Shown here in pieces: positions 40,654 to 49,607 of a stretch of 64,000 bases of DNA. This stretch comes from Marinicella algicola. GTDB lineage: Bacteria; Pseudomonadota; Gammaproteobacteria; Xanthomonadales; Marinicellaceae. The translations under genes and the position numbers were made by a program. The stretch lies in contig NZ_JAQOMR010000001.1 of the NCBI RefSeq assembly GCF_028401385.1, positions 2,730,501 to 2,794,500 on the forward strand, read 5' to 3'. Numbering within the stretch: position 1 is the stretch's first letter; each line of letters starts with the position of its first letter. The notes below the pieces were generated by a model that saw only the letters and a list, made by a program, of their open reading frames with translations, made no database searches and had not been told where the DNA came from.

Positions 40654-40726
40654 CTGTTTGTGTAAATGCACCCATAAAAGTCACCAAATGGCGGGTTTTG
40701 GTTCCGATATGAAGCATCGGATTCAC
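40654..40726 (+). repeat. 73-bp direct repeat, copy 2 (left end of an older tandem element)
   Basis: Identical to 33552-33624: CTGTT followed by the same left-end sequence. Because it follows the right end of the first element and its CTGTT duplication, it is best read as the left end of an earlier insertion at the same site, now deleted beyond position 40726. Confidence 0.8.
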
Positions 40727-40817
40727 AAACCGGCCCGGATCAGGACTATGCTGCGCGAAAATATCGACCCTCAGACAACGGGATCGATGTATCAGCCAGC
40801 AAGCAACATTCTCTCAT

Positions 40818-42205
40818 CCTAACACTACTTTGGCATTCTTGAGCTGAGCGTTTTTACGATTCCCATGACGGGTTTTCAATGATTCATAGGAGGTCGTTTT
40901 TGGAGGGACCGGCCATGGACAGGAACTGGCAAGATGACCTGGAGCGCTGGCTGACGCCATTCTCCTCTGCGCTGCGGCACAAGGCGCGGGTGCGGATGGG
41001 CCCGGCCTATGTTGCCGGGTTGATAGGCCCCGGGATCGCAAGAACACTCATCCGATTGCGGCGCGAGACGGCGGCGCAAGCTACAACCAGCTTCATCATT
41101 TCATCGGCAGTGGCGTGCGGGATGCAGCCCGCTCGAAGCGGCGCTTCTCGCTGAAGCCGATAAGTTGGCCGGCGGTGATCGTTCGTGGTTGATCATCGAT
41201 GGTGAGCCGGTTCAGTGAATCATTCACCCGACAAACGCATTGCCGAAGAAGGGCCGGCATTCTGTTGGCGTTGCGCCACAATATGCCTCCGCACTTGGGA
41301 AGACCGCCAATCGCTGGTCTCGGTGACACTTGCGGCGCGCGAGGCGCCGGTCATGGTGGGGCTGCGGCTGTTTCTGCCCGAGACATGGACGAACGATCCA
41401 GAGCGCATGATGCGGGCCGGCGTGCCGAAGGTTCGTCAGACTGCTCTGACAAAGCCGGAAATCGCCATCGAGGAGATCGACCGTGTCATTGCCTCCGGCG
41501 TGCGCTCCGGTTGTGTCCTTGCCGATGCAGGATATGGATCAAGCAGCCCGTTCCGTCAGGCCCTGAGCGAGCGCGGCCTCAACTGGACGGTGGGCCGGTC
41601 ACGGCGTCAGAATGTCTATCCGGGCGATGTCGCCCTGGTCTTTCCGGTCGCCAGAGCCGGAAACCGCCGCAAATACCATATTCCCGACCGGCCAGCGATT
41701 TCCGCCGAGACGATGTTGACCGGGGAGAAATGGCGAAAAGTCAGTTGGCGGCAAGGCACCAAGGGGCGATTGTCCTGTCACTTCGCCACTGCCCGCGTCG
41801 GGCTCGCCGAAGGCCACAGACACCGGATGCTCGATGGCCGCGTTCAGGCCATGCCGGGCGATGCCTCCATCAAGATGCTGGCCGCTGCCATCAAGGCCAG
41901 ATGGATCTGTGAGCAGGCGCACCTGCAACTCAAGGAAGAGCTTGGGCTCGACCACTTCGAAGGCAGATCATGGGCATCGCGACATGCGCTGATGACGATG
42001 ATCGCCTACGCCTTTCCCCAGTCCCGCCGCCTCAAAGCAGAGCGACGGAAAAAAGGAATCACAGGTCCGCCGCCAAAACCAACCATGCCGGCCATCAGAC
42101 AGGCCATTCTTGATCTCTTTGCACGGCCTCCGCCTATGCGATCCCCACACCGTGCAAGGATCATCGCCGAACCCGTAAAACCTAAAATCCCAAAGTAGTG
42201 TTAGG
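40818..42205 (+). mobile_element. IS701-like insertion sequence (degenerate)
   Basis: Perfect 16-bp terminal inverted repeats CCTAACACTACTTTGG (40818) and CCAAAGTAGTGTTAGG (42205) bound a 1,388-bp element with one transposase gene. No convincing target duplication is visible (CTCAT on the left, CCGTT on the right). Confidence 0.88.
40915..42198 (+). pseudogene. IS701-like DDE transposase, broken
   Basis: It starts MDRNWQDDLERWLTPFSSAL after GGAGGG, as IS701-like transposases do. It has several frameshifts between 41030 and 41280 and then runs on as [28 protein letters not shown] and ARWICEQAHLQLKEELGLDH. About 30 residues normally found between the GHRHRMLDGRVQAMPG region and ASIKMLAAAIKARW are missing. 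The gene is therefore decayed beyond a single sequence error. Confidence 0.85.
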
Positions 42206-42435
42206 CCGTTTGTCTTTGTATTTCCGCAACGAAAACCGAAGTGTTTCTCTACTTTCGTTTCAATTTGTCTCTTCACGTCGACAGCAGAAACGGACGGAAT
42301 GACACGCAAATGGATTGACACGAAAACGTATGCACACGAATACTTATAATTGCAGAAATGCAAACTCATTGTAGTGAGCCAGCAGGGGTGGTCGGCTGCA
42401 TCAATTGAAGCGCGTTACGCTAGGGGAACAATAAA
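42206..42435. repeat. Upstream region of the permease with three 16-bp tandem repeats
   Basis: Three units at 42295-42310, 42311-42326 and 42327-42342 share the pattern GGATTGACACGAAAA (CGGAATGACACGCAAA, TGGATTGACACGAAAA, CGTATGCACACGAATA). They could be regulator or transposase-binding sites left by a mobile element. The rest of this stretch is AT-rich with no gene. Confidence 0.5.
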
Positions 42436-44042
42436 ATGGCAATGCGACGCGAAATTGGCCTTGTCGGTCTTACCTTTGTCGCCGTCGGTGGCGTTCTGGG
42501 ATCTGGGTGGCTGTTTGCGCCACTCGATACAGCGCAACTAGCGGGGCCAGCCTCGATTATCTCATGGTTGATCGGCGCGGTGGCGATGCTGCTCATCGCC
42601 TTGACCTATGCTGAAAACTCAACCCTGTTTCCAATCGCAGGTGGTATTGCTCGAATTCCGCAGTTTTCCCACGGGCGCCTTCTGGCGCTGGCCATGGGCT
42701 GGAGCGCCTGGGTGGGCTACTGCACCACCGCGCCGATCGAAGTGAAAGCCTCGCTCGGCTATGCCTCGTCCTATCTGCCGTGGCTGACCGACAGCGCCGG
42801 TGGCCTGACCTTTTCGGGGTACGGCGCCGCAGCGGTCTTCCTTGCGGTGCTGACGGTGGTGAACGTTTTCGGCGTTGCCTGGTTTGCGCGGATCAACACC
42901 ACGATGACCTGGTTCAAGCTGATTGTTCCGGTGATTTTCATCGTGGTCGTCGTTGCATCAAGATTTGAGCCTTCGAATTTCACATCAGCCGGCGGCTTTG
43001 CGCCTTTCGGTGTTCCCGGCATTTTCGCAGCGGTTTCCACCGGCGGTGTCGTATTCGCCTTTATTGGCTTCCGGCACGCTATTGACCTGGCCGGTGAGGT
43101 CAAAAATGCGCAAAAGTGATCCCGATGGCGCTGATCCTCTCCGTGCTGATCTGCCTTGCCGTTTACGTTGGTCTGCAGATCGCGTTTGTCGGTGCCATCG
43201 ATCCGGCTTCGCTTGCAAAGGGGTGGCAGACGATCGAGGCCAATCATGAACTCGGCCCGCTTGGCGCGCTTGCTACATCGATCGGTGTTCTCTGGCTGCT
43301 GAGCATGCTGAATGTCGCCGCCGTGATTTCACCGGCCGGCAGCGGCCTCGTCTCGGTCGGCTCCAATGCCCGTCTTGCGCTTGCGATGTCGAACAACGGC
43401 GTATTTCCGCGCCTTTTCGCCAAGCTGAACGAGTTTGGCGTACCGCTCTGGGCGCTGATCCTCAATTACTTCGTCGCGCTTTTCATGCTGATTGTCCTGC
43501 CGTTTCAGGAAATCCTCGCGCTCAACAGTGCGGCCGTGGTCCTGTCCTTCATTGCCGGTCCGGTGTCGATGGTCGCTTTCCGCTATCTTGCGCCAAACGC
43601 TCACCGTCCGTTCGTAGTGCCGGCAGCAGGGGTTATCGGAGCGCTGGCTTTCATGATCGCAACACTGATGATCTATTGGTCCGGCTGGAGCACGATCTGG
43701 GTTCTGCTCGCACTGCTGGCCGTGGGGGCGGCGCTTTTCTTCGTCAGGTTTGCGGTGATCGGGCGCGAAGACCTCGAGCCGATGAGTGCAGTATGGTTCG
43801 GCGTCTACATGGCCGGTGTTGCCATCATCTCTTATCTCGGCGGCTATGGCGGCGGCCTTGGTGTCATTCCGCATCCAGTCGACTCGATCCTGGCCGCGCT
43901 GTTTTCGATCGCGGTTTTCCTGATGGCTGTGCGTGGCCGCGTCTCGAAGGAAGCGTTCGACCGGTTCCGCAGGGAACAGCACGATATCGAGCTACAGGAA
44001 TATGACGGTGACGATGTCGAGGACGTGATGTCGCGCGACTGA
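42436..44042 (+). CDS. APC-family amino acid permease
   Basis: About 536 residues with twelve or more hydrophobic segments. It begins MAMRREIGLVGLTFVAVGGV with the APC glycine-rich helix 1 (GGVLGSGWLFAP). VVFAFIGFRHAIDLAGEVKN is the conserved helix 6 region. The frame breaks at GCGCAAAAGTG near 43112 by one missing base and resumes VIPMALILSVLICLAV. Distribution of segments resembles proton-coupled aspartate/basic amino acid permeases, but the substrate is not determined. It follows the mobile-element island directly. Confidence 0.85.
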
Positions 44043-44068
44043 CACCACTGCATTAACACAGACAAATG

Positions 44069-44098
44069 CCGCTCTTCCTTGCCGGGAAGGGCGACCTT
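44069..44098 (+). terminator. Probable terminator of the permease gene
   Basis: CGCTCTTCC and GGGAAGGGCG form an imperfect hairpin with a TTGCC loop, followed by ACCTTTGTTGTTT. It is located just after the permease stop and before the convergent apaG. Confidence 0.55.
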
Positions 44099-44112
44099 TG
44101 TTGTTTCGCGCT

Positions 44113-44505
44113 TCAGTGGTGCGACCGGTCTTCGTAAGGCGAGTCCAGCGAAAACGGCGGGATCACCACCCGCAACAGCCGGTTGTCGCCGGTGCGCAGG
44201 ACATAATGGCCGACCATGATGCCGGAAGGCGTGTCTAGCGGGGCTGCCGACTGGTAGGCAAAGCGTCCGCCGCTCTCAAGCACCGGTTGCTTGCCGGCGA
44301 CGCCGGGGCCGTTGACGGTCTCGACAATACCGTCGGCGTTGGTGATGGTCCAGTGGCGGGCAATGATCTGGACCTCGATCGCCCCGTGATTGACGATCTC
44401 GATATCGTAGGCCCAGACAAACTGGTCATCCGCCGGGGAGGAATGCTCGTCCAGAAAACGGGTCTCCACCTTGATCTCTATGTCGTCCGTCGTTTCGCTG
44501 TCCAC
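44113..44505 (-). CDS. apaG: ApaG family protein
   Basis: A 130-residue beta-sandwich protein with the family pattern VETRFLDEHSSPADDQFVWA, IIARHWTITNADG, VNGPGVAGKQPVL and GIMVGHYVL. ApaG is linked to Co2+/Mg2+ homeostasis and Ap4A metabolism, though its activity is not settled. It is intact and lies downstream of metZ in the same orientation. Confidence 0.92.
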   Translation of the reverse strand: MDSETTDDIEIKVETRFLDEHSSPADDQFVWAYDIEIVNHGAIEVQIIARHWTITNADGIVETVNGPGVAGKQPVLESGGRFAYQSAAPLDTPSGIMVGHYVLRTGDNRLLRVVIPPFSLDSPYEDRSHH

Positions 44506-44579
44506 TGGCCGGCTCCGGAAATGTCCTGCCCGGCCGGTGTCGGTGGTCGCCGGTCGGTCCTGATCCGCAATTCTGACGC

Positions 44580-45762
44580 TTATGCCGGCAGTTTTGCAAG
44601 TGCCGCTGCAAAATCGTCGATCAGATCGTCGCTATCCTCGATACCGGCCGAAAAACGGATCGTGCCGCCGGTAATACCAAGTTCGGCGCGCGCCTCGTCG
44701 GAGAGGTTCTTGTGGGTTGTCGTCGCCGGATGGGTGATCAGGCTCTTGGCATCGCCGAGATTGTTGGAAATCGAGACGATGTCCAGCGCATCCTGAAGCG
44801 CAAAGGCCGCATCCTTGCCGCCCTTCAGTTCGAAGGCGATCAGCGACGATCCGGCTTTCATCTGCTTTTTGATGATGTCAGCCTGCGGGTGATCGGCGCG
44901 GCCGGGATAGATCACGCGGGCGACCTGTTTCTGATCGGCAAGGAAATCCGCAATTCTTGCGGCACTTTCGGTCTGCTGGCGGACGCGCAACGGAAAAGTT
45001 TCCAGCCCCTTCATCAACAGCCAGGCGTTGAAGGGCGACAGCGCAGGGCCGGTGTGGCGGAAATAGTCCTGCAGTTCTTCCTCAACCCATTCCTTGGACG
45101 ACAGGACAACGCCTCCGAGGCAGCGGCCCTGACCATCGATATGCTTGGTTGCCGAGTAGACGACGACATCCGCACCGAGTTCGAGCGGTTTCTGGTAGAG
45201 CGCGGTGGCGAATACGTTGTCGACCACCAAACGGGCACCGGCCTGATGGGCAAGCCGCGCGACACCGGCGATATCGATCACTTCGAGTGTCGGGTTGGTC
45301 GGGCTTTCAATGAAGAACAATTTTGTGTTCGGGCGGATTGCGGCCTCGAAATTGGCAAGCGCGCGACCGTCGACCAGTGTGCATTCAATGCCATATTTCG
45401 GTGCAAGCGTTTCGACCACCCAGCGGCAGGAGCCGAACAGCGCGCGCTGCCACGATATGGTCACCGGCCTTCAGTTGGCATAGGATTGCGGCGGAAACGG
45501 CGGCCATACCGGAAGCGGTGGCGCGCGCATCTTCCGCGCCTTCAAGCGCGCACATACGTTGTTCGAACATGGCGTTGGTCGGGCTGCCATAGCGGGCATA
45601 GATAAAGCCCTCATCCTCGCCCTTGAAGCGGGCCTCGGCGGCGGCAGAATTTTCGTAGAGAAAGCCCTGCGTCATGAAGATGCCCTCCGACATCTCGCCA
45701 TACTGCGAACGCAGGCTGCCTGCGTGAACGAGCTTGGTTTGCGGACGCCAGGACTGCTTCAT
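44580..45762 (-). CDS. metZ: O-succinylhomoserine sulfhydrylase
   Basis: A Cys/Met-metabolism PLP enzyme that makes homocysteine from O-succinylhomoserine and sulfide. It has RYGSPTNAMFEQRM, FFIESPTNPTLEVIDI, VVDNVFATALYQKPL and the PLP lysine in YSATKHIDGQGR. One base is missing near 45447, where VAARA should lead into LFGSCRWVVETLAPKYG; the repaired protein is about 395 residues. A SAM-II riboswitch and an intrinsic terminator lie upstream, placing it under methionine/SAM feedback. Confidence 0.93.
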
Positions 45763-45777
45763 CTTTTCTCTCCAAAC

Positions 45778-45805
45778 AAAAAAACCGGTCGCGAAGGGAC
45801 CGGTT
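45778..45805 (-). terminator. Intrinsic terminator of the metZ leader
   Basis: Reading the minus strand, ACCGGTC and GACCGGT form a 7-bp stem with a CCTTCGC loop, followed by seven T. It lies between the SAM-II aptamer and the metZ start, so it is the likely expression platform. Confidence 0.8.
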
Positions 45806-45810
45806 ACCCG

Positions 45811-45866
45811 GCCTTTTAGCTATTTGTTTAACGTGGCTGCAAGCCGACCGGCCAAATCACCACAGG
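45811..45866 (-). ncRNA. SAM-II riboswitch upstream of metZ
   Basis: The minus-strand leader contains the SAM-II consensus: GTGGTGATTTG, then the P1 loop region CGGCTTGCAGCCACGTTAAA, then a short loop and GCTAAAA, which pairs back as the H-type pseudoknot. SAM-II elements are known upstream of metA, metZ and metX in alphaproteobacteria. They bind S-adenosylmethionine and switch expression off. Confidence 0.93.
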
Positions 45867-45874
45867 GATAATTC

Positions 45875-45903
45875 GGCATATTCCCTATCAGCGCTTGCGT
45901 CAA
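45875..45903 (-). promoter_or_regulatory. Probable promoter of metZ leader
   Basis: On the minus strand TTGACG (45903-45898) is followed after 17 bases by TATGCC (45880-45875), a sigma70-type arrangement just upstream of the riboswitch. It shares the intergenic region with the divergent dcd gene. Confidence 0.5.
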
Positions 45904-45943
45904 TTCTGAAACATTGGTTTTGTCGGCCAACAGGAGCAAAACC

Positions 45944-47031
45944 ATGTCAAATAAGCCCGGAATACTGGCCGATCACGCCATTGCCGCCCTGCTGGAGCAG
46001 GGCGATCTGGTTGCCGCAAAGCCACTCGACCACGACCAGATCCAGCCCGCCAGCCTCGATCTGAGGCTCGGGGTGAAGGCCTATCGTGTGCGGGCAAGTT
46101 TCCTGCCCGGCCCGCGAAATCATGTGGCCGACAAGCTGTCGCATCTCAGCATGCACGAGATCGATCTGACGCAGGGGCGGTGCTGGAAACTGGCTGTGTC
46201 TATATCGTGGAGTTGATGGAAGCCCTCAGGCTGGGCGAAGCGATGGCAGCCTCGACCAACCCCAAAAGCTCGACCGGAAGGCTGGATATTTTCACGCGCG
46301 TGATCACCGATTTCGCTCAGGAGTTTGATATCATTCCGGCGGGTTACGAAGGGCCGCTTTATCTGGAGATTTCGCCGCGCACCTTCCCGGTGATCGTGCG
46401 GCAGGGCTCCCGGCTTTCGCAGATCCGTTTCCGTTCTGGCCATGCCGTTCTCGCCGAAGATGCGCTGATGGCACTGCACCGCGCCGAAACGCTGGTTGCC
46501 AGCGACATGCCCAATATCTCCGATGGCGGGATTGCGCTTTCCATCGATCTGGAGGGTGAGGGGCTGGTCGGTTATCGCGGCAAGCACCACACCGGCGTCA
46601 TCGATGTCGACCGCAAGGCTGGCTACGACATTCTCGATTTCTGGGAGCCGATCGAGGGACGCGGCAAGGGCGAACTGATCCTCGATCCGGATGAATTCTA
46701 CATCCTGGTTTCGCGCGAGGCCGTGCATGTACCGCCGCTCTATGCCGCCGAGATGACGCCGTTCGATCCGCTGGTCGGTGAATTCCGCGTGCACTATGCA
46801 GGCTTTTTCGACCCAGGTTTCGGCCATGCGCAAGCCGGCGGCAGGGGCGCGCGTGCCGTACTGGAGGTCAGAAGCCACGAAGTGCCCTTCATTCTCGAAC
46901 ACAGCCAGATCGTGGGTCGTCTGGTCTACGAGCACATGATGGATCCGCCGACCGCGCTTTATGGTTCAGGTCTCGGCTCGAACTATCAGGCGCAGGGGCT
47001 TAAGCTCTCCAAGCATTTCCGGGTCGGGTAG
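45944..47031 (+). CDS. dcd: 2'-Deoxycytidine 5'-triphosphate deaminase (long form)
   Basis: About 363 residues. The N-terminal dUTPase-like fold begins MSNKPGILADHAIAALLEQG with IQPASLDLRLGVKAYRVRAS. After one restored base in GGGG near 46178 it continues VLETGCVYIVELMEALRL, SSTGRLDIFTRVITD and EISPRTFPVIVRQGSRLSQ. The long two-domain form is usual in Rhizobiales. It deaminates dCTP to dUTP for thymidylate synthesis. CAGGAGC precedes the start. Confidence 0.9.
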
Positions 47032-47044
47032 GAACAGTCCAGAA

Positions 47045-47072
47045 AAACCGGCCACGAAGCGACCGGCTTTTC
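47045..47072 (+). terminator. Terminator after dcd
   Basis: ACCGGCC and GACCGGC flanking a short loop ACGAAGC form a GC-rich hairpin followed by TTTTC, 14 bases after the dcd stop. Confidence 0.6.
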
Positions 47073-47104
47073 GATGGCATTCGGAATTGCCGGAACGGCT
47101 TCGT

Positions 47105-47443
47105 TCAGTAACCCGGCGGCAACACGGCCAGTTCGTTGCAGGTCTCTTCATTGCCGACCAGCGTGTCTCGAATTTGCGCCTGCTGGCGTGCCCGTAGACG
47201 TGCGTCGTCGATATCGGACTGATCGGCGCCCATCGCCCTCGCCTTGGCATAGATTTCCTCGGATGCATCCTTCAGCTTGGCGTCGCCACGCAGGCTGATG
47301 TAGCTCTCGCACCTCTGTGCTCCAAGCTCTGCACGTGCGCCCTGATCGAGCAGTTCCTGAAGGGACGTCTCCGGTGGTGCCGTCTGACAGCCGGCGAGCG
47401 CTACCACAGTCATAAATGCCGCGATTCGGATCAGATTGATCAT
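47105..47443 (-). CDS. Putative lipoprotein
   Basis: A 112-residue protein whose N-terminus MINLIRIAAFMTVVALAGC is a lipoprotein signal with lipobox LAGC, so the mature protein would begin at Cys19. The rest is helical and charged (LQELLDQGARAELGAQRCES, DDARLRARQQAQIRD). The family is unknown; similar small lipoproteins are common in this order. Convergent to dcd. Confidence 0.75.
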   Translation of the reverse strand: MINLIRIAAFMTVVALAGCQTAPPETSLQELLDQGARAELGAQRCESYISLRGDAKLKDASEEIYAKARAMGADQSDIDDARLRARQQAQIRDTLVGNEETCNELAVLPPGY

Positions 47444-47588
47444 GATTCATTCTCCCAATTGGTTCTTGCCGCTCATAATAGCGGAAAATGCCGACGTCGG
47501 GTCGGCTTTCTTGCGCCGGAGCGAAAACCGGGACGATGAAAGATACGTGTTTTCGCGGACTTGAAGTCGGTGTTGTATCAATTAAAAG

Positions 47589-47620
47589 AAAAGGGCCCGG
47601 TTTTGCATGACCGGGCCTTC
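47589..47620 (-). terminator. Terminator of the iron-binding protein gene
   Basis: GGCCCGG (47611-47617 read on the minus strand) pairs with CCGGGCC (47594-47600) around a 10-base loop and is followed on the minus strand by CTTTTCTTTTAAT. It lies about 30 bases after the gene's stop. Confidence 0.8.
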
Positions 47621-47648
47621 TGTGTTTATCAAAGTAGAACTCGGTTAC

Positions 47649-48680
47649 TTACGGGCCGTCGTTGAAACCGACCTTGTCGACGAGTTCGGATGCTTCACGC
47701 CGGTGGTCGGCGATTTCGGCAAGTGACAGGTCGTCGGGGTGGATTTCGCCGAAGGATTGAACAATCTCGGAAGCTTCTGCGCCCGGCATCACAGGGTATT
47801 CAAAGACCTGTTCGGCATAGATTTCCTGCGCTTCGGACGAGGCGAGGAATTCCATCAGCGTCAAGGCGTTTTCCGGATGCGGCGCGTGTTTTGCCATCGC
47901 CATGCCGGAGACATTGACATGGGTGCCGCGGCCATCGGCGTTGGGAAACAGGATGTCGATCGCGGCTGCCCACTCCTTCTGCTCGGGCTCTTTGTCGTTG
48001 GTCATCATCAGCCCGACATAATAGGTGTTACCAAGCGCAATGTCGCATTCGCCCGACATGATGGCCTTGGCCTGGCCCCGGTCGTTGCCGTTCGGGCGAC
48101 GGGCGAGATTGGCCTTGAGGCCTTTGAGCCATTCCTCCGTGTATTCGGCGCCGTGATGGGCGATCATCGAGGCGATGAGCGCAATATTATAGGGGTGTTG
48201 ACCGTCGCGAATGCAAATCGCGCCTTTCCATTTCGGATCTGCCAGTTCCTCATAGGTGATCGGCACCTGACCGATACGATCTTTCGATGCGTAGACCACA
48301 CGACCGCGCTTCGTCAGCGCAAACCAGTTGCCGTCGGGGTCACGAAACTGCGCGGGAATATCGGTGTTGATGATCTCGCTTTCGACCGGCTGCGTAACTT
48401 CTGCCTCCTTGGCTTCGGTCAATCGCCCGATATCGACGGTGAGGATCACATCGACGGGCGAATTGGCACCCTCCGCCTTGATCCGTTCGACAAGGCCGGT
48501 GTCCAGAAACAGCACATTGGTATTGATACCGGTCTCGGCCTCGAAAGCCTCAAGCAGCGGAGCGATCAGTTCCGGCTGACGGTAGGAATAGATGTTGACA
48601 TCCTCAGCCGACGCCGGGGCGCAGACGCCGGCGATGCCGAGTGCCAGAAAAGAACCGGCAAGTGCTTTGAGCCTTGTCAT
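47649..48680 (-). CDS. Ferric-iron ABC transporter substrate-binding protein (FbpA/FutA-like)
   Basis: A 343-residue periplasmic protein. The signal peptide MTRLKALAGSFLALGIAGVC ends near PASA-EDVNIYSYRQPELI. The body matches the FbpA class: FLDTGLVERIKAEGANSPVD, NWFALTKRGRVVYASK, RPNGNDRGQAKAIMSGECDI and GNTYYVGLM, where the paired tyrosines are the expected iron ligands. GGAGAATTCA precedes the ATG. Permease and ATPase genes do not follow; a terminator does, so it is an orphan binding protein. It is divergent from rirA, which suggests iron control. Confidence 0.88.
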   Translation of the reverse strand: MTRLKALAGSFLALGIAGVCAPASAEDVNIYSYRQPELIAPLLEAFEAETGINTNVLFLDTGLVERIKAEGANSPVDVILTVDIGRLTEAKEAEVTQPVESEIINTDIPAQFRDPDGNWFALTKRGRVVYASKDRIGQVPITYEELADPKWKGAICIRDGQHPYNIALIASMIAHHGAEYTEEWLKGLKANLARRPNGNDRGQAKAIMSGECDIALGNTYYVGLMMTNDKEPEQKEWAAAIDILFPNADGRGTHVNVSGMAMAKHAPHPENALTLMEFLASSEAQEIYAEQVFEYPVMPGAEASEIVQSFGEIHPDDLSLAEIADHRREASELVDKVGFNDGP

Positions 48681-48779
48681 TGAATTCTCCATGTGATGCT
48701 TTAACTTGAATTCGTTCATCAGGTATTAGGGCTGTGCTGTCAACCGTGCGCGTTTTAGACTTGAGTGGAAATTTCTTCT

Positions 48780-48796
48780 TTTGGAATTGTTCCAAA
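48780..48796. promoter_or_regulatory. Perfect inverted repeat in the fbpA-rirA intergenic region
   Basis: TTTGGAA (48780-48786) and TTCCAAA (48790-48796) with a 3-base centre form a perfect 17-bp dyad between the divergent iron-binding protein gene and rirA. It is a good candidate operator for control of one or both genes. Confidence 0.5.
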
Positions 48797-48844
48797 GTGA
48801 GAAACGCGCTATAAACATGGAAACATTCTAAAGAGGAAATTGGA

Positions 48845-49312
48845 ATGCGCCTGACAAAGCAGACGAATTATGCGGTACGCATGCTCATGTATTGCGCGGC
48901 CAATGACGGCAGGCTGAGCCGTGTCCCCGAGATCGCAAGGGCTTATGGTGTATCCGAGCTTTTCCTGTTCAAGATTATCCAGCCACTGCACAAGGCCGGG
49001 ATCATGGATACGGTGCGCGGTCGAAATGGTGGGGTTCGCCTCGGTCGCCCGGCATCCGAGATCACGCTTTTCGATGTCGTCTGCGTGACAGAGGAGAATT
49101 TTTCCATGGCTGAGTGTTTTGACGAGGGCAATGATTCGGATTGCCCGCTGGTCGATAGCTGCGGCTTCAACGAGGCGCTCAGAAAGGCGCTGAACGCGTT
49201 TTTCTCGGTGCTCGCTGATTATACGATTGAGGACCTGGTGCGGCGGCGTGTGGATATTTTCAAGCTGCTGAGCATTGAAGGAGGCAAGAAGGTCGAGACC
49301 TCTGCCGCGTAA
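48845..49312 (+). CDS. rirA: Rrf2-family iron regulator RirA
   Basis: A 155-residue Rrf2 protein beginning MRLTKQTNYAVRMLMYCAAN with a winged HTH (RVPEIARAYGVSELFLFKII) and the wing GRNGGVRLGRPA. The three cysteines that hold the iron-sulfur cluster are in ECFDEGNDSDCPLVDSCGF. RirA represses iron-uptake genes when iron is plentiful in rhizobia and relatives. The neighbouring ferric-binding protein is a natural target. Confidence 0.9.
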   Translation: MRLTKQTNYAVRMLMYCAANDGRLSRVPEIARAYGVSELFLFKIIQPLHKAGIMDTVRGRNGGVRLGRPASEITLFDVVCVTEENFSMAECFDEGNDSDCPLVDSCGFNEALRKALNAFFSVLADYTIEDLVRRRVDIFKLLSIEGGKKVETSAA

Positions 49313-49321
49313 AGGCGTTTC

Positions 49322-49341
49322 GCGATCACATTTGTGATCGC
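49322..49341. repeat. Palindrome after rirA
   Basis: GCGATCACA and TGTGATCGC separated by TT form a perfect 20-bp palindrome ten bases after the rirA stop. It resembles an FNR/CRP-type half-site pair, but its position after a gene makes a regulatory role uncertain. Confidence 0.45.
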
Positions 49342-49371
49342 ACAGGCTGATTTGATGATTTTAGATGCAAG

Positions 49372-49398
49372 CGCCGGGATATTTCCCGGCGTTTTTGT
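49372..49398 (+). terminator. Intrinsic terminator of rirA
   Basis: CGCCGGGA (49372-49379) pairs with TCCCGGCG (49384-49391) and is followed by TTTTTGTTG. A classical Rho-independent terminator. Confidence 0.88.
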
Positions 49399-49607
49399 TG
49401 TCCGGCGATCGTCCCCAACGAAGTTTTCCGGTGGCAAATGTGCCTTGTGCTTGTCACTGGAAAGATGTAGCAAAAGGACGCTAACTCGTAACAGCATACG
49501 TGCAAAGCCAGAACGACCTGGCTTCGGGTGGCGACAAGAGGCGGCGAACAGCTGCCCTGTTTGAAAAAGAACACGGAGATGCTCCGTTTCGGGGCAGGGA
49601 GAGAGCC
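49399..49607. other. Intergenic region before the FGGY kinase
   Basis: Some 200 bases with no supported gene. AGGGAGAGAGCC before 49608 is the kinase ribosome binding site, and the region probably holds its promoter. Confidence 0.4.

Noticed and set aside
42249..42345. Right end of the older Tn7-like element
   Set aside because: The sequence does not contain the GCACCATAAAAG or GGTGAATC sites found at the defined ends, and no CTGTT follows.
47739..48683. 314-residue plus-strand open frame over the iron-binding protein gene
   Set aside because: A mirror image of a well-supported gene with a signal peptide; no independent evidence.
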